The notes: generated from the letters alone by a model not told the origin. Positions 9,201 through 18,786 are shown, numbered from the stretch's first letter. The stretch: DNA of 64,000 nt from Nostoc sp. PCC 7524 (GCF_000316645.1 NC_019684.1:1116001-1180000); one strand, 5' to 3'. A program made the numbers and translations.

Positions 9201-11171
9201 CGCCAGTTCATTAACATTATCCGTTAAATCTTTCCATGTCCCCGCCGCCCCAGGGACTTTGGCTTGGCCGCCTAATTTCCCTTCAATGCCGACTTCTCGT
9301 GCTACTGTCGTTACCTGATTAGCAAAGGTGGCAAGGGTATCAATCATCTCGTTAATTGTCTCAGCTAAGGCTTCGATTTCACCTTGAGCATTGAGCATGA
9401 GTTTGCGCTTTAAGTCACCATTGGCAACAGCTGTCACCACTCTAGCAATGCCCCGTACCTGGGCGGTTAAGTTCCCCGCCATTGAGTTGACGTTATCTGT
9501 CAAATCTTTCCAAGTTCCGGCTACACCTTGCACCTGTGCTTGACCACCAAGTTTACCTTCGGTTCCCACCTCACGGGCTACCCGTGTGACTTCACTAGCA
9601 AAGGAACTGAGTTGATCCACCATTGTATTAATCGTGTTTTTCAACTCCAGAATTTCACCTTTGACATCAACGGTAATTTTCTTGGAAAGGTCGCCATTAG
9701 CTACGGCTTTGGTAACTTCGGCGATGTTGCGGACTTGGGCGGTTAAATTCCCAGCCATTGAGTTGACGTTATCAGTCAAGTCTTTCCAAGTACCACCCAC
9801 ACCCCTGACATAGGCTTGCACACCCAACTTACCTTCAGTTCCCACCTCACGGGCGACTCTAGTCACCTCGCTAGCAAAGGAGTTGAGCTGATCCACCATT
9901 GTATTGATTGTGTTTTTCAACTCCAGAATTTCGCCTTTGACATCAACGGTGATTTTCTTAGACAAGTCGCCATTGGCTACGGCTGTTGTGACTTCGGCGA
10001 TGTTGCGGACTTGCGCTGTTAAACTGCCTGCCATAAAATTCACGCTGTCGGTCAAGTCTTTCCAAGTACCGCCAACGCCTTTAACTTCTGCCTGTACCCC
10101 TAGTTTCCCTTCTGTTCCCACTTCACGGGCTACCCGTGTGACTTCACTAGCAAAGGAACCGAGTTGATCCACCATGATATTAATCGTGTTTTTCAACTCC
10201 CGAATTTCACCTTTAACATCGACGGTAATTTTTTTAGACAAGTCGCCGTTAGCTACAGCTGTGGTAACTGTGGCAATGTTGCGGACTTGGGCGGTTAAGT
10301 TACCCGCCATCAAATTTACGTTGTCGGTTAAGTCTTTCCAAGTACCCGCAACGCCTTTGACTTCTGCTTGTACGCCAAGTTTACCTTCGGTTCCTACTTC
10401 ACGGGCGACTCTGGTGACTTCACTAGCAAAGGAGTTGAGTTGATCCACCATTGTGTTGACGGTGTTTTTCAACTCCAGAATTTCGCCTTTAACATCGACA
10501 GTGATTTTTTTAGACAGGTCGCCATTAGCGATCGCCGTAGCAACTTCGGCAATGTTCCGCACCTGTCCGGTGAGATTACCCGCCATTAAATTTACGTTAT
10601 CGGTTAAGTCTTTCCAAGTACCCGCAACGCCTTTGACTTCTGCTTGCACGCCTAGCTTCCCTTCTGTTCCCACTTCACGGGCTACCCTGGTGACTTCACT
10701 GGCAAAGGAACCCAGCCGATTTACCATTGTGTTGACAATGTTGGCTGTTTGCAAAAACTCTCCTTGGAGGGGTCGGTTGTCAATTTCTAGATTGATGCTT
10801 TGGGATAAGTCACCATTGGCTACCGCCCGAATCACACGAGTAGTTTCAGCATTCAGTTGAACTAAATCTGTAATTAGGGTATTGACAGAATTAATAGAAT
10901 CTGACCAAGAACCACGCACATTGCCTAAAGAGGCACGTTCAGTAATGGTGCCTTCTTTACCAACAACATTACTGATGCGTTGTAACTCGCTTGTCATTTG
11001 TTCATTCTGCTCAATAATCTCGTTGAGAGCATCAGCAATTTTTCCCGCCATCCCTGTTTGGTCGATAGGCATCCGGGCAGAAAAGTCACCTTTTTTAACA
11101 GCAGTTAACGTTTTTAATAGCTGTTGTAAATCTAAGTTGTCATTTTCTCTGGTTAACTGCTGAGTTGTCAT
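6231..11171 (-). CDS. Giant hybrid histidine kinase: HAMP array-GAF-HisKA-HATPase-REC-REC-REC
   Basis: The product has 1646 residues and no membrane segment. Residues 1-720 hold about eight HAMP-like modules, each marked by a GDL motif (six read NGDLSKK or close). From about residue 170 they form a 92-residue tandem repeat whose linker contains [12 protein letters not shown] and [11 protein letters not shown]. Then come a GAF domain (about 725-870), a coiled coil (877-977), HisKA with the histidine in [10 protein letters not shown] (about 986), HATPase (1055-1210) and three receivers. The receivers carry [22 protein letters not shown] and [11 protein letters not shown], so each phospho-acceptor is present. 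The architecture recalls soluble poly-HAMP osmosensing kinases of fungi (group III), an analogy only. A heptamer DNA repeat is translated between HATPase and the first receiver. An AGGA sits about 12 nt before the ATG. Confidence 0.93.
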   Translation of the reverse strand: MTTQQLTRENDNLDLQQLLKTLTAVKKGDFSARMPIDQTGMAGKIADALNEIIEQNEQMTSELQRISNVVGKEGTITERASLGNVRGSWSDSINSVNTLITDLVQLNAETTRVIRAVANGDLSQSINLEIDNRPLQGEFLQTANIVNTMVNRLGSFASEVTRVAREVGTEGKLGVQAEVKGVAGTWKDLTDNVNLMAGNLTGQVRNIAEVATAIANGDLSKKITVDVKGEILELKNTVNTMVDQLNSFASEVTRVAREVGTEGKLGVQAEVKGVAGTWKDLTDNVNLMAGNLTAQVRNIATVTTAVANGDLSKKITVDVKGEIRELKNTINIMVDQLGSFASEVTRVAREVGTEGKLGVQAEVKGVGGTWKDLTDSVNFMAGSLTAQVRNIAEVTTAVANGDLSKKITVDVKGEILELKNTINTMVDQLNSFASEVTRVAREVGTEGKLGVQAYVRGVGGTWKDLTDNVNSMAGNLTAQVRNIAEVTKAVANGDLSKKITVDVKGEILELKNTINTMVDQLSSFASEVTRVAREVGTEGKLGGQAQVQGVAGTWKDLTDNVNSMAGNLTAQVRGIARVVTAVANGDLKRKLMLNAQGEIEALAETINEMIDTLATFANQVTTVAREVGIEGKLGGQAKVPGAAGTWKDLTDNVNELAATLTTQLRAIAEVATAVTKGDLTRSITVEAQGEVATLKDNINQMIANLRETTQKNNEQDWLKTNLAKFTRMLQGQRDLETVTKLILSELAPLVGAQHGVFYLMESTEHPPYLQLLSSYAYRQRKHLANRFYLGEGLVGQCALEKASILLTEVPDDYIKISSGLGEATPLNAVVLPVLFEGQVTAVIELASFRRFSEIHLTFLDQLTESIAIVLNTIAASMRTEELLKQSQSLAEELQSQQDELRETNQLLEEQAESLRASEELLRKQQEELQQTNTELEEKAELLEQQKQEVERKNREIEQARCSLEDKAEQLALSSKYKSEFLANMSHELRTPLNSLLILAQLLKDNVDGNLTSKQIEYSQTIYSAGNDLLALINDILDLAKIESGTMSVNPSPILLAELAEQIERNFGQVAQNQGLNFVIELAPELPISINTDVKRLQQILKNLLSNAFKFTEQGEVRLRIAVAKPGSSQTTLNRAQSVIAFAVSDTGIGIAPDKQKIIFEAFQQADGTTSRKYGGTGLGLSISREIANLLGGEIKLVSQLGQGSTFTLYLPQLSPEFRVLSNESLISQLTPNPQSLVPSPQSLLEDDRATITTTQDSNVLLIIEDDVNFARILIDMARQQGFQVITAQNGSLGLSLAQEFQPTAILLDIRLPEMDGWTVLDRLKHDPNTRHIPVHIITIEEGRQRGLQLGAIAYLQKPVTSEAISEALSKIKGFVERRVKNLLVVEDDDTQRRSIVDLIGNSDVATTAVGNGAAALAAIRTQHFDCVVLDLGLPDMTGLELIEQMKREPNGATLPIIVYTGREISKAQETELRRIAETIIIKDVRSPERLLDETALFLHRVQANLPASQRQIIEQLHSQDDLLAGKKVLIVDDDVRNIFALTSMLERYQMQVIYAENGREGLQLLESQPDIDVVLMDIMMPEMDGYETMQLIRLQEQFQSLPMIALTAKAMPGDRDQCIAAGASDYIAKPVETTQLISLLRVWLYQ
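7440..7483. repeat. GGGGACT/GGGGATT heptamer repeat inside a coding sequence
   Basis: The + strand reads GGGATTGGGGACTGGGGACT, then AGGGATTGGGGATTGGGGG. It lies wholly inside the giant kinase and is translated on the minus strand as [16 protein letters not shown], a proline/serine-rich linker that keeps the frame open. Elsewhere in the window the same repeat is intergenic. Confidence 0.8.
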
Positions 11172-12226
11172 AATCTTTCATCCTGGAGGAGTTTGTGGTT
11201 GTTTTGCCACCCTGACGCGCTGAGTGGCACTTTTGAAAAAATTTTTAATTAAAATTCATTTCAAGTGATGCCCTGGCTGTATTTTTAATACTGTGCAAGC
11301 GCCTTTATAAGTATTATTCTGAGCAAGTGAATTAATTATTCTCTACCTGAGAAGCAGTCATAGTAGCTCAATATTTTTGATCTGGACTGACGTGATATTA
11401 TGTCATCATACTTAAGTTAGATATTTAAATAAATCCCTTCTGCCTTCTGCCCTCTGCCCTCTGCCTTTCTTTGATAATCCACAATAGACTTGAATCTGGT
11501 ATTGTGGCTTACGAAGGTTAGTTCTAACGCACCGCAAACTTTTAGTGGTGCGTTACGCTGACGCAATAACACACCCTACTGGCGTGTCAAGCCTTAAATG
11601 TTGCATTAAAACTCTCTTGTGGGATGGGCTTCTAGCCCGTCCAGTGCGGGCAAGATGCCCACACCACAAGAACTTATTTTTGCACTACTTTAAGCTTGCC
11701 ATGCCACTACACAACTTATTTAAAATCTGGAATCTTCTCCAAAAGATACAGACAAGTTGAGAATGTGAATTAATTCTAGGACTTACGCATCTGGCACATT
11801 CGTAGGGGGCTTCAGATTTGAGTTTTTCGCTATTCTCAACAGATTTTTGGCATCTGACGCACCCTACAAGATAGGTTGAGTGTGACACCTGCTTAAGTCC
11901 TGAATTAAATAAATATTTTTCAGAAAGTCGAAGATTTTGCTGGAAAATATTTAATAATTGGGGATTTTGAGAATAAGCTTGTTAAACCCAATGTAAAAGG
12001 ATATTTTAAAACAATATTTTATTTGCTCTCCACACCTTCTTAATTTATAGCGCAATTCGATTCAGTTCATGATTCACCTATGACAAGACTTAGCATTTTT
12101 GATCCATTTTAATTTTATATCTTGTGCAATTTGATGAAATCACCCCATCGCTAGAGTAGTAAAAACTGCTATTTTCTACTGAAAATATGTCATATCTTTT
12201 CAAGATATTTATTTATATTAATAATC
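11172..12226. other. Repeat-rich intergenic region
   Basis: No gene is supported here. It holds several palindromes. TAACGCACC/GGTGCGTTA lies at 11525-11555. Two adjacent hairpins follow, GGGCT-TCT-AGCCC (11626-11638) and GGGCA-AGA-TGCCC (11648-11660). The element at 11772-11906 is listed separately. The first ~350 bases left of the kinase start are AT-rich leader or promoter DNA. Confidence 0.5.
11772..11906. mobile_element. MITE-like element, AGGACTTACGCA-type ends
   Basis: AATTCTAGGACTTACGCA on the left is mirrored by TGCTTAAGTCCTGAATT on the right: 16 of 17 bases pair once a one-base bulge is allowed. The length is 135 bp with no coding capacity. A half of the same motif (TTCAGGACTTACGCA) recurs alone at 36289-36303, so the sequence is dispersed. 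Confidence 0.45.
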
Positions 12227-12823
12227 TTAACAAAGATGTTGACAAACAAAGTTAATCACTTCCATAAGTCCTGATTGAGTTTTTAAATTAGTAAATACAA
12301 AGGGTTTATCACCGCGCATTTTTTGTGCGTCTCGTTCCATAACACTTAAATCTGCACCAACATATGGTGCTAAGTCAGTTTTATTAATGACTAATAAATC
12401 AGATTTAGTAATACCGGGGCCGCCTTTGCGGGGAATTTTATCACCAGCAGCCACATCAATCACATAAATTGTTAAGTCTACCAATTCTGGACTAAAGGTA
12501 GCGGCTAAATTATCACCACCGCTTTCTAAAAAAACTAAATCTAAGTTAAGAAAATGGTGTTCTAGTTGTTCAATTGCCGCCAAATTCATCGAAGCATCTT
12601 CACGAATTGCCGTGTGGGGACAACCGCCAGTTTCTACGCCTAAAATGCGATCGCTTGCTAAGGCTTGAGAACGCACCAAAAACTGCGCGTCTTCTTGAGT
12701 ATATATATCATTCGTCACCACAGCAATTTGATAGCGATCGCGCAGTGCCTTACACATGGCATCCACCAAAGCCGTTTTCCCAGAACCCACCGGTCCAGCC
12801 ACCCCAACACGAAAAGCGTTCAT
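12227..12823 (-). CDS. ureG: Urease accessory GTPase UreG
   Basis: UreG is the SIMIBI-class GTPase that drives nickel insertion into urease together with UreE, UreF and UreD/H. Signatures seen: P-loop [37 protein letters not shown] (the Cys-Pro-His nickel site), [19 protein letters not shown] and the guanine-specificity motif VINKTDLAP. The length, about 198 residues, is normal. The ATG at 12823 was chosen because family members start [11 protein letters not shown]; an ATG six codons upstream (12841) is also possible. It is the last gene of a minus-strand operon after ureE, ureF and the DUF6888/DUF6887 pair. Structural ureABC and ureD are not in the window. Confidence 0.96.
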   Translation of the reverse strand: MNAFRVGVAGPVGSGKTALVDAMCKALRDRYQIAVVTNDIYTQEDAQFLVRSQALASDRILGVETGGCPHTAIREDASMNLAAIEQLEHHFLNLDLVFLESGGDNLAATFSPELVDLTIYVIDVAAGDKIPRKGGPGITKSDLLVINKTDLAPYVGADLSVMERDAQKMRGDKPFVFTNLKTQSGLMEVINFVCQHLC

Positions 12824-12855
12824 AATTCCATCAATATTCATTACTATAGATATGG

Positions 12856-13065
12856 TTATTCTGCGTTCACTTGTGCCACTTTTTGCCGAATTAATTTGGC
12901 AACTTCTGCAATTTCTGCTGGTGATTGAGCCATAGTAAATGTGTCAGGAGATGCCCCAGATGTGAAACGATCAACGAAGGCATAAAACGCTGCTTGATCG
13001 TGGGGATTGTTAATTACATAAGCTCTCAGTTCAGCTTTTGTCATTGTGTTAAAGTCAGTTGTCAT
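12856..13065 (-). CDS. DUF6887-type small protein
   Basis: A 69-residue protein starting [20 protein letters not shown] and continuing AFYAFVDRF, the pattern I associate with the cyanobacterial DUF6887 family. The function is unknown. The start at 13065 is chosen because its ATG shares a base with the stop of the upstream DUF6888 gene (TAATG), a typical coupling arrangement; five in-frame codons precede it. There is no membrane segment and no cysteine. The two small genes lie between ureF and ureG in the same orientation, 14 bp from the longer ureG frame, so they are almost certainly co-transcribed with urease accessory genes. The [11 protein letters not shown] segment looks helical, but a DNA- or RNA-binding role would be a guess. 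Confidence 0.75.
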   Translation of the reverse strand: MTTDFNTMTKAELRAYVINNPHDQAAFYAFVDRFTSGASPDTFTMAQSPAEIAEVAKLIRQKVAQVNAE

Positions 13066-13214
13066 TATATAAATCTCCAACGACCATTGCGATATATCTC
13101 TATTTGTATATTATCGCCAGCTAAAATGAAGACGTTGCCTGTGCGCTCGTCCAGTCGAACAATAAATATAGGTGTAAATGTATTTGTCAGGGATTGACAC
13201 AGTGTGACACACAT
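13065..13214 (-). CDS. DUF6888-type small protein
   Basis: A 49-codon minus-strand frame ending RLDERTGNVFILAGDNIQIE and IYRNGRWRF, matching the conserved core I associate with DUF6888 (DxRTGxxFILAG...GxWxF). The stop TAA overlaps the ATG of the DUF6887 gene by one base. The frame stays open eight more codons upstream, reading LPTAEQGI. Family members usually begin MPTxEQ, so the original start codon may have become TTA, leaving the internal ATG at 13214 or a non-standard start. Pairing with DUF6887 is a recurrent cyanobacterial arrangement as I recall it; the role is unknown. Confidence 0.7.
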   Translation of the reverse strand: MCVTLCQSLTNTFTPIFIVRLDERTGNVFILAGDNIQIEIYRNGRWRFI

Positions 13215-13298
13215 GATGCCCTGCTCGGCAGTTGGTAAAATCGTTATACCTCAATTCAGCATTCTTTTAACAGATTATCAGGTTTATCCTCTGATGCC

Positions 13299-13988
13299 TC
13301 AACTCCTAAACAGCCTGGTATACTGGGTTTCGTGCTGCATACTGGCTAAAGACAAACCCCAGCTACAACAGGCCATGTCATCATCTGCTAAAGACATAAT
13401 TTCTACTGTGGCATGAGTGATTAATGGTTGCAACTCTAGTAATATTTCTTGCCCTGCTGTTTGTCCTAGGGGAATGAGTTTTACCCCAGCCGTCATCAAA
13501 TTAGTTGCCCAGCTATGCAGATATGCTAACAAGGCGGCTTGGGGATGAATTTGCCAATGAGCCGCAGCCATCCCAAAAGCGATCGCATAATTGCTAGGAT
13601 TACCTACAGCATTCACTAAAGGTAAGATTTGCGGTTGTATTTTACCAAGTAACTGCATGAGCGATCGCCCCATTTGCCAGCTAGAGTTGCGTAACTCTTG
13701 GGTTTCCCTGGCAGCAGATAACCACGAATTCCAATAACACAATCTTTCTATATCACCCCTAGTGACAGCCTGGCTAGCTCTGAGCATCACCGCCGCTTCT
13801 AGGCGAATCGCCCCATACCGTAATTCTGCCTCTAACCATCGTTGCAAAGTGACTTGGTTAGTAATTGTGCCATGTTCTACTAAAGTTTCTAAACCTTCCG
13901 AATAGCTATATGCTCCCACAGGTAAAGCCGAGCTAGCTAGTTGCAAGATATGCAAAAAATGGCTATTAGTGAGGGTGATGATGTCCAT
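13299..13988 (-). CDS. ureF: Urease accessory protein UreF
   Basis: UreF bridges the UreD-urease complex and UreG and acts during nickel delivery. The 229 residues contain the UreF hallmarks: [25 protein letters not shown] N-terminus ([20 protein letters not shown] here), [17 protein letters not shown], and the C-terminal [13 protein letters not shown]. Length and helical composition are normal. It overlaps the end of ureE by 23 bp, so the two are translationally linked. About 84 bp separate it from the DUF6888 gene that follows. Confidence 0.95.
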   Translation of the reverse strand: MDIITLTNSHFLHILQLASSALPVGAYSYSEGLETLVEHGTITNQVTLQRWLEAELRYGAIRLEAAVMLRASQAVTRGDIERLCYWNSWLSAARETQELRNSSWQMGRSLMQLLGKIQPQILPLVNAVGNPSNYAIAFGMAAAHWQIHPQAALLAYLHSWATNLMTAGVKLIPLGQTAGQEILLELQPLITHATVEIMSLADDDMACCSWGLSLASMQHETQYTRLFRS

Positions 13989-14409
13989 ATGCGCCTAATT
14001 CTGGCTGAAACGGTAAAATTTCCTCTGTAATATTTAACCCCATTTGTTCTAACAGGTTGCATAATACCGGATCTGGAGAGAGGCGTAAATAGTTGGCAGT
14101 TATTTCTACTGGTACATGACGATTGCCTAAATGATATGCCGCCCGCATTAATAAAACTGGAGTAGCCGCGACAACCGTTAAAACTGGTTCTGGTTTAGCC
14201 GCAATTCTGATCAAACTGCCGTTAGATTCATCTTGCAAAATATCCCCATCCCGCAACACCGTTCCCCTTGGTAAACGCAAAAATACTACTTTGCCATCTG
14301 CGGTTTCAAAGCGGTGACGGCTACGAGTGCGTTCTTCAGCTGTCAAAGCCAAGGTGAAAGCGACGACAGTATCAGGGTTGGGTGGTTTACGTTGTGTTAA
14401 CGTCAGCAT
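13966..14409 (-). CDS. ureE: Urease accessory nickel metallochaperone UreE
   Basis: UreE binds Ni2+ and hands it to the UreG-containing activation complex. The N-terminal peptide-binding part contains [19 protein letters not shown] and RDGDILQDE. The metal-binding part contains [14 protein letters not shown], with the conserved histidine of HLGNRH. The C-terminus is a short histidine-rich tail (GAYGHHHPH), shorter than the long His tails of some bacteria. The ATG at 14409 (MLTLTQRK) was preferred to an in-frame TTG two codons upstream. It is the first gene of the operon; no recognised promoter element was found before it. Confidence 0.95.
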   Translation of the reverse strand: MLTLTQRKPPNPDTVVAFTLALTAEERTRSRHRFETADGKVVFLRLPRGTVLRDGDILQDESNGSLIRIAAKPEPVLTVVAATPVLLMRAAYHLGNRHVPVEITANYLRLSPDPVLCNLLEQMGLNITEEILPFQPELGAYGHHHPH

Positions 14410-14526
14410 GATCAATCACAATTACCAATTCTCTCTGGGTGAATTTTACCGTCAATGTAGGGTGTTGATTTTGTACCTTTTCAGGGGTTAAAAATTCATG
14501 CCTAATCCTTTCCTTCTTTAAGTAAA

Positions 14527-14583
14527 GAGTAATAAGTAATGGGTATTTACTCATTACTCATTACTCATTACTTATTACTCATT
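14527..14583. repeat. TCATTAC heptamer array forming a perfect inverted repeat
   Basis: Three exact TCATTAC units and a variant (14551-14578) end in a sequence that pairs perfectly with an upstream inverted set: GAGTAATAAGTAAT (14527-14540) against ATTACTTATTACTC (14567-14580). It lies between divergent ends: downstream of the radical SAM gene and upstream of ureE. Confidence 0.6.
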
Positions 14584-14616
14584 TAATTTGGTTCACCGAT
14601 GAGTCCCCAATCCCCT

Positions 14617-15240
14617 CTAAGTCCATTCCAGCCAACCTTGATAACCGGTGACAATCCGATTACCATCTTTGAGAATATGAACTTCTATCTGGTCACTTGC
14701 CCAAGTGATTTTATCAGCAAAAGCCGGATTGAATACACGAACTCGTTGATTCCGCGAAGAAACTGGGGAATTAGGAGAATTAATAGCTAAAGACTGCACA
14801 AATGGCCCATCAATCAAAATATCTAATTGCTCTAACAATGCTTGAGAACCTGGAGGCGCAGATTCAGATTGCAGTTGCTGGAGGGTGAAACCAGTAAAAG
14901 ACATGACATTTAAACCAGCTGCTTTGAGTTTTTGCGCCAGTTGAGCTAATGCGGGTGCTTGCCAAAAGGGTTCGCCACCGGAGAATGTTACGCCTTGATT
15001 TTGCGGTTTGCTCAAAATTTGCTCAACGAGACTATCAACACTAACTAATTGGTTAATCTCAAATGTCCAAGAATCAGGATTAAAACAGCCAGGACACTCA
15101 CGGGGACAGCCTTGTACCCAGACGACAGCACGGCAACCAGGGCCATTCACCTCTGACTCATCAATGTAACCCATAATATTGAGATAGCCAGGGGGAATTT
15201 CTGGGAGTGTGAGTGATGGGTTGGTTGACTTGGTTTCCAT
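14617..15240 (-). CDS. Radical SAM activating-enzyme-like protein (NrdG-like)
   Basis: A 207-residue short radical SAM protein. The iron-sulfur motif is CPRECPGC (C-x3-C-x2-C, about residues 45-52), preceded by GPGCRAVVWVQG and followed by GVTFSGGEPFWQ, the SAM-binding glycine motif. This layout is that of activases of anaerobic ribonucleotide reductase and glycyl-radical enzymes, which abstract a hydrogen from a partner glycine. No glycyl-radical enzyme is encoded in the window, so the target is unknown and the name NrdG is not assigned. It follows another radical SAM gene by 25 bp in the same direction, so the two may be one unit. Confidence 0.82.
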   Translation of the reverse strand: METKSTNPSLTLPEIPPGYLNIMGYIDESEVNGPGCRAVVWVQGCPRECPGCFNPDSWTFEINQLVSVDSLVEQILSKPQNQGVTFSGGEPFWQAPALAQLAQKLKAAGLNVMSFTGFTLQQLQSESAPPGSQALLEQLDILIDGPFVQSLAINSPNSPVSSRNQRVRVFNPAFADKITWASDQIEVHILKDGNRIVTGYQGWLEWT

Positions 15241-15265
15241 CTATGATTCTCCTTGGAATGGTTAA

Positions 15266-16084
15266 CTATGACAAAGCCATCGGGGCGCAACGCACCGGAA
15301 TGCTGGTAGCATCGTAAATTGCATCACCTACAGCATTGAGGACATCAAGACTGATACACTTAAGTTGGTGAAAAGCACCAGCATAGGATTCAACTGCATT
15401 ATTTCCCCTAGCATCCAATTGACGAGTCAAAACACGGGGACGGGAAGGAACATTGAGTTGAATCTCATCAGGACTTAGACGCTGGATGATTTGGATGTAA
15501 TCTTCTATCATTTCCGTTGTCCAGGGAGATAACAACATAGTTTGGATCGTCAATTTTCCTTGATATTCCCCGCGAAATTCCTCGATACCAGCCAAGATAC
15601 GCTGTAGGTTTATTGTCTCTACTGGCTGATTGATGCGCTGCAATTGATTTGACGAAATAGCATCTAATTTGACAGCAACAATATCTGCTAGTTGTAAAGC
15701 ATGACGTACCATGCGATCGCCTAGTAGGGTGCTGTTAGTCAATACTACCGTAGGTCTTGTTATTACCTGTTTAGCGATCGCCAAAATTTCTTCTAAATTT
15801 AATGCTAAGGTGGGTTCGCCACTGCCACTGAGTGTTACTACATCTATTTGTTCATTGGTGTCTAAAGCTTGCAAATCACTGAGTAATTGGGCTGTAGATA
15901 CAAAAACTTGACGTTGAGTGCTATGAGTTTGAATTTGTCCTAACTGACAATATACACAGTTGAAAGAGCAGGTAGACACCACACCAATCGGATCAATACC
16001 AAGCGATCGCCCAAATCGCCAGGATTTCACAGGCCCGTAGACAAAGGAACTGTGGGGATTTTGTCTAGATTCTATGGCGTTCAT
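15266..16084 (-). CDS. Radical SAM protein, 4Fe-4S
   Basis: The product has 272 residues. The N-terminal half carries SLGIDPIGVVSTCSFNCVYC with the C-x3-C-x2-C cluster motif (CSFNCVYC), then VVTLSGSGEPTLALNLEEIL, which acts as the SAM-binding motif. The TIM-barrel pattern continues through VKLDAISSNQLQRINQPV. The FGRSLGIDP start is typical of a conserved group of unassigned radical SAM proteins in archaea and bacteria. The substrate is unknown. A downstream radical SAM gene follows 25 bp away; two such proteins together suggest a shared modification task, which is inference. Confidence 0.82.
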   Translation of the reverse strand: MNAIESRQNPHSSFVYGPVKSWRFGRSLGIDPIGVVSTCSFNCVYCQLGQIQTHSTQRQVFVSTAQLLSDLQALDTNEQIDVVTLSGSGEPTLALNLEEILAIAKQVITRPTVVLTNSTLLGDRMVRHALQLADIVAVKLDAISSNQLQRINQPVETINLQRILAGIEEFRGEYQGKLTIQTMLLSPWTTEMIEDYIQIIQRLSPDEIQLNVPSRPRVLTRQLDARGNNAVESYAGAFHQLKCISLDVLNAVGDAIYDATSIPVRCAPMALS

Positions 16085-16212
16085 AGTTGCCTGATCGCAG
16101 AAGTGGCGATCGTTGAGGTTTTACTACCAAGAATGTAGAACTAGAAGTTGAGGAACTTGTGAAGACTTGGGGACTGGGGACTGGATGTTTAGCCTCATCT
16201 CCCTCATCACCC

Positions 16213-18000
16213 CTATACTGTTGCCTGTTCCTTGTTCCCTGTTTCTGATCTCAAAGGTGTGCTGATTGGTTTAACTGGAATAGAGATCACAAATTCTGTG
16301 CCTTTACCTATTACAGAAGAACATTCCAGTTTACCTTGATGTTTTTCAACCACAATTTGGTAACTGATAGATAATCCTAAACCCGTCCCCTTCCCAATAG
16401 GTTTTGTCGTGAAAAAGGGGTCAAAAAGACGCTTTCTGATTTCCTCGCTCATCCCAGTGCCATTATCTGCAATGCGAATTACCACTTGCTGCTCATGAGC
16501 GATTTCTGTACAAATATGAATTTGTGGTTGAGTAGAAACCTGAGAGTTTTTAACTGTTGATTCTTCTAAAGCATCAATAGCATTAGCTATCAAATTCATA
16601 AATACTTGATTCAGTTGTCCGGCATAACATTCTACCAATGGTAATTTGCCGTATTCTCTCATTACTTGAATTTCTGGGAAATCTGGTTTTGCTTTGAGGC
16701 GATTGTGCAGAATCATCAAAGTGCTATCAATACCTTCATGAATATCTACCGCTTTGACTTCAGCTTCATCCAGGCGGGAGAAATTACGCAAAGACAAAAC
16801 AATTTCTCGAATCCGGTTAGCACCAATACTCATAGAAGATAATAATCTGGGTAAATCCTCTATGATAAAGTCAATTTCTACTGCCTCAATTTCTGCTTGT
16901 AATTTTGGCTCTGGATGGGGATAATATTGCTGATAGCATTGCACTAGATACAGCAGATCTTGAATATATTCATTAGCATAGGTAATATTGCCGTAGATAA
17001 AATTTACTGGATTATTAATTTCGTGAGCAATACCTGCCACAAGTTGACCTAGGCTAGACATTTTTTCACTTTGAATTAGTTGAATTTGGGTTTTCTGTAA
17101 CTTCTCTAAAGTTTGTTCTAATTTTTCCTTCTCTTGATGCAAAGCTAAAGTGCGTTGCTGTACCCGAAATTCCAATTCTTGATTTGTATGTTCTAAGTTT
17201 TTCAGAGCTACTTGTAAGGAGATTTCTACTTGTTTGCGTTCACCAATATCTAACAAAAAGCCAAATAACTGGATCACATTATCAGGCGATCGCACAACAT
17301 TGACAATATCTTTTACCCATATCCACTGACTATCAGCAGCTAAAAACCTATACTCAACTATGTAATCATCCTGCTCTGATGTAATCCCTTGGTGATGGGA
17401 AACAACTTGTGGCAAATCTTCCGGATGAATGTGTGAATACCAAAAGTCTGGTTCATACCACTGTGCCAACTCATAACCAAATAATTCAATAGCTTGTGGC
17501 CCCACATAAGTAAATTGGCGATTGACATCTAGTGCTTCCCAAGGCACTAATTTCACACCTTCCACTAATCGCTTGAGCCGTTGTCTAGTTTGTTCTAAAT
17601 CTGTTTCTGTGAGCTTCCGCACAGTAATATCACTAGACATGATGGCATATTTATTGGTTATGCCTTCAGCATCTTGTATCGGTTGTCCATCTACTAATAA
17701 CCAATATTCTCGTTGCTCAGGTGATAAATAAGAAAGCTCAAATTTAAAGCTTTCTCCTTTCATCAGTTGTTCACGAATATAAGTTTGTTGAAAATTTAGT
17801 TGCGAGTTAGCAGCTAATACAGTAAAAAATTTCTTGCCTATGAGTAAATCAATTGCTAACCTAGTATGTTCGACAAAGGCTTGATTAACCCATTCAATCC
17901 GCCCGCCTCTATCTGTCAATGCCATCAATAAGTCTGAGCGGTCTGACAAAGCAGTAAACATAGTTAATGGTAAACTGAGTGAGTCATCTAACATACCCAT
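16213..18000 (-). CDS. PAS-PAS histidine kinase
   Basis: A soluble 595-residue sensor kinase. The first PAS domain covers about residues 10-130 (ALTDRGGRIEWVNQAFVEHT) and the second about 145-260, with a PAC-like WVKDIVNVVRSPDNVIQLFG. A coiled coil (262-310) leads to the dimerisation domain MSSLGQLVAGIAHEINNPVN, with the phospho-acceptor His in AHEINNP, and a HATPase with NLIANAIDAL, DNGTGM and [13 protein letters not shown]. All ATP-binding boxes look intact. The subfamily (HEINNPVNFI) is very common in cyanobacteria. It begins 8 bp after the arsC-type gene in the same direction, so the two are probably co-transcribed. No response regulator is adjacent. Confidence 0.92.
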   Translation of the reverse strand: MGMLDDSLSLPLTMFTALSDRSDLLMALTDRGGRIEWVNQAFVEHTRLAIDLLIGKKFFTVLAANSQLNFQQTYIREQLMKGESFKFELSYLSPEQREYWLLVDGQPIQDAEGITNKYAIMSSDITVRKLTETDLEQTRQRLKRLVEGVKLVPWEALDVNRQFTYVGPQAIELFGYELAQWYEPDFWYSHIHPEDLPQVVSHHQGITSEQDDYIVEYRFLAADSQWIWVKDIVNVVRSPDNVIQLFGFLLDIGERKQVEISLQVALKNLEHTNQELEFRVQQRTLALHQEKEKLEQTLEKLQKTQIQLIQSEKMSSLGQLVAGIAHEINNPVNFIYGNITYANEYIQDLLYLVQCYQQYYPHPEPKLQAEIEAVEIDFIIEDLPRLLSSMSIGANRIREIVLSLRNFSRLDEAEVKAVDIHEGIDSTLMILHNRLKAKPDFPEIQVMREYGKLPLVECYAGQLNQVFMNLIANAIDALEESTVKNSQVSTQPQIHICTEIAHEQQVVIRIADNGTGMSEEIRKRLFDPFFTTKPIGKGTGLGLSISYQIVVEKHQGKLECSSVIGKGTEFVISIPVKPISTPLRSETGNKEQATV

Positions 18001-18008
18001 AACTCCGG

Positions 18009-18449
18009 TTAAGAGTATGAGAGAGCATCACGTCTTCCTGCTATGTACGCCAAAAGTAATTTGCTAATATCGTCACGAATTCGACGAAATATTTGCAACT
18101 TTTCGGCTTCTGTTCCTGTGGCTTCTGCTGGATCAGGAAAGGCAAAATGATGACGTTTAACTGCTGAAGGTAATGAAGGACAACTTTGATCAGCATGATC
18201 GCAGACTGTGATCACTGTATCAATTTTCTGGTCGAGAAATTGGTTGATATGCTTACAGGTGTTTTGGGAAATATCTATGCCAACTTCTTGCATTACTTTC
18301 ACAGCTAAAGGATGAACTCTTTGGGCTGGATTCATACCTGCACTATGCACAGTTAATAAATCATCCGCTAATTCATTTAAAAATCCTTCCGCCATTTGAC
18401 TCCGGCAAGAATTACCAGTGCAGAGTATAACCAACAATGGTTTTTGCAT
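18009..18449 (-). CDS. arsC: Arsenate reductase, thioredoxin-coupled type (LMW phosphatase fold)
   Basis: This 146-residue protein has the LMW tyrosine phosphatase P-loop CTGNSCRSQMAEGFL. Cys10 and Cys15 lie in it, and a redox pair Cys83/Cys90 occurs in TVCDHADQSC. The Cys10/82/89 pattern defines thioredoxin-coupled ArsC, which reduces arsenate to arsenite, so the redox relay is present. The DP loop FPDPAEATG carries the general acid. A phosphatase role cannot be excluded, but the extra cysteines argue for arsenate reduction. No arsenite pump or ArsR is nearby; instead a PAS histidine kinase follows by 8 bp. Confidence 0.88.
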   Translation of the reverse strand: MQKPLLVILCTGNSCRSQMAEGFLNELADDLLTVHSAGMNPAQRVHPLAVKVMQEVGIDISQNTCKHINQFLDQKIDTVITVCDHADQSCPSLPSAVKRHHFAFPDPAEATGTEAEKLQIFRRIRDDISKLLLAYIAGRRDALSYS

Positions 18450-18786
18450 ACTTAAACTTAATAATTTGTATATTTCTGGTATGGATTTTAAGCGAAAGCA
18501 AAAATCATAGTCTTCAGGGAAAGCACATAAATATCAGTAAATCTGGCGAATAAATATTTGATTTATCACCTTAATCTTTATTTAACCTAAAAGTTGTAAT
18601 ATATGGTTTCATGTTTTTTATTTATACAAAATATTTAAATAATTTTGCAGTTTTATCGAGTAAGGAGTTGTCATTAACTCCACATACTAAGACCGATGAA
18701 CATCTTTATTCATACCTGCTGAAAAATAAAAAGATGGATGCTTAATACACCCATCTCTGACAACTATCTGCAAAATATGTAGAGGT
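18450..18786. other. AT-rich intergenic region
   Basis: Upstream DNA of the arsC-kinase operon; nothing recognised other than the hairpin terminator at 18732-18756. Confidence 0.4.
18732..18756 (-). terminator. Rho-independent terminator of the permease gene
   Basis: On the minus strand AGATGGGTG-TATTAAG-CATCCATCT (one G-T pair) is followed by TTTTATTTTT, 30 bp past the permease stop. Confidence 0.75.

Noticed and set aside
9001..10860. Several long + frames opposite the giant kinase
   Set aside because: They repeat with the 276-bp HAMP period on the other strand and are shadows of that gene.
11626..11660. Two hairpins GGGCTtctAGCCC and GGGCAagaTGCCC as a terminator or riboswitch
   Set aside because: They lie far from any gene end, have no T run and look like a dispersed intergenic palindrome.
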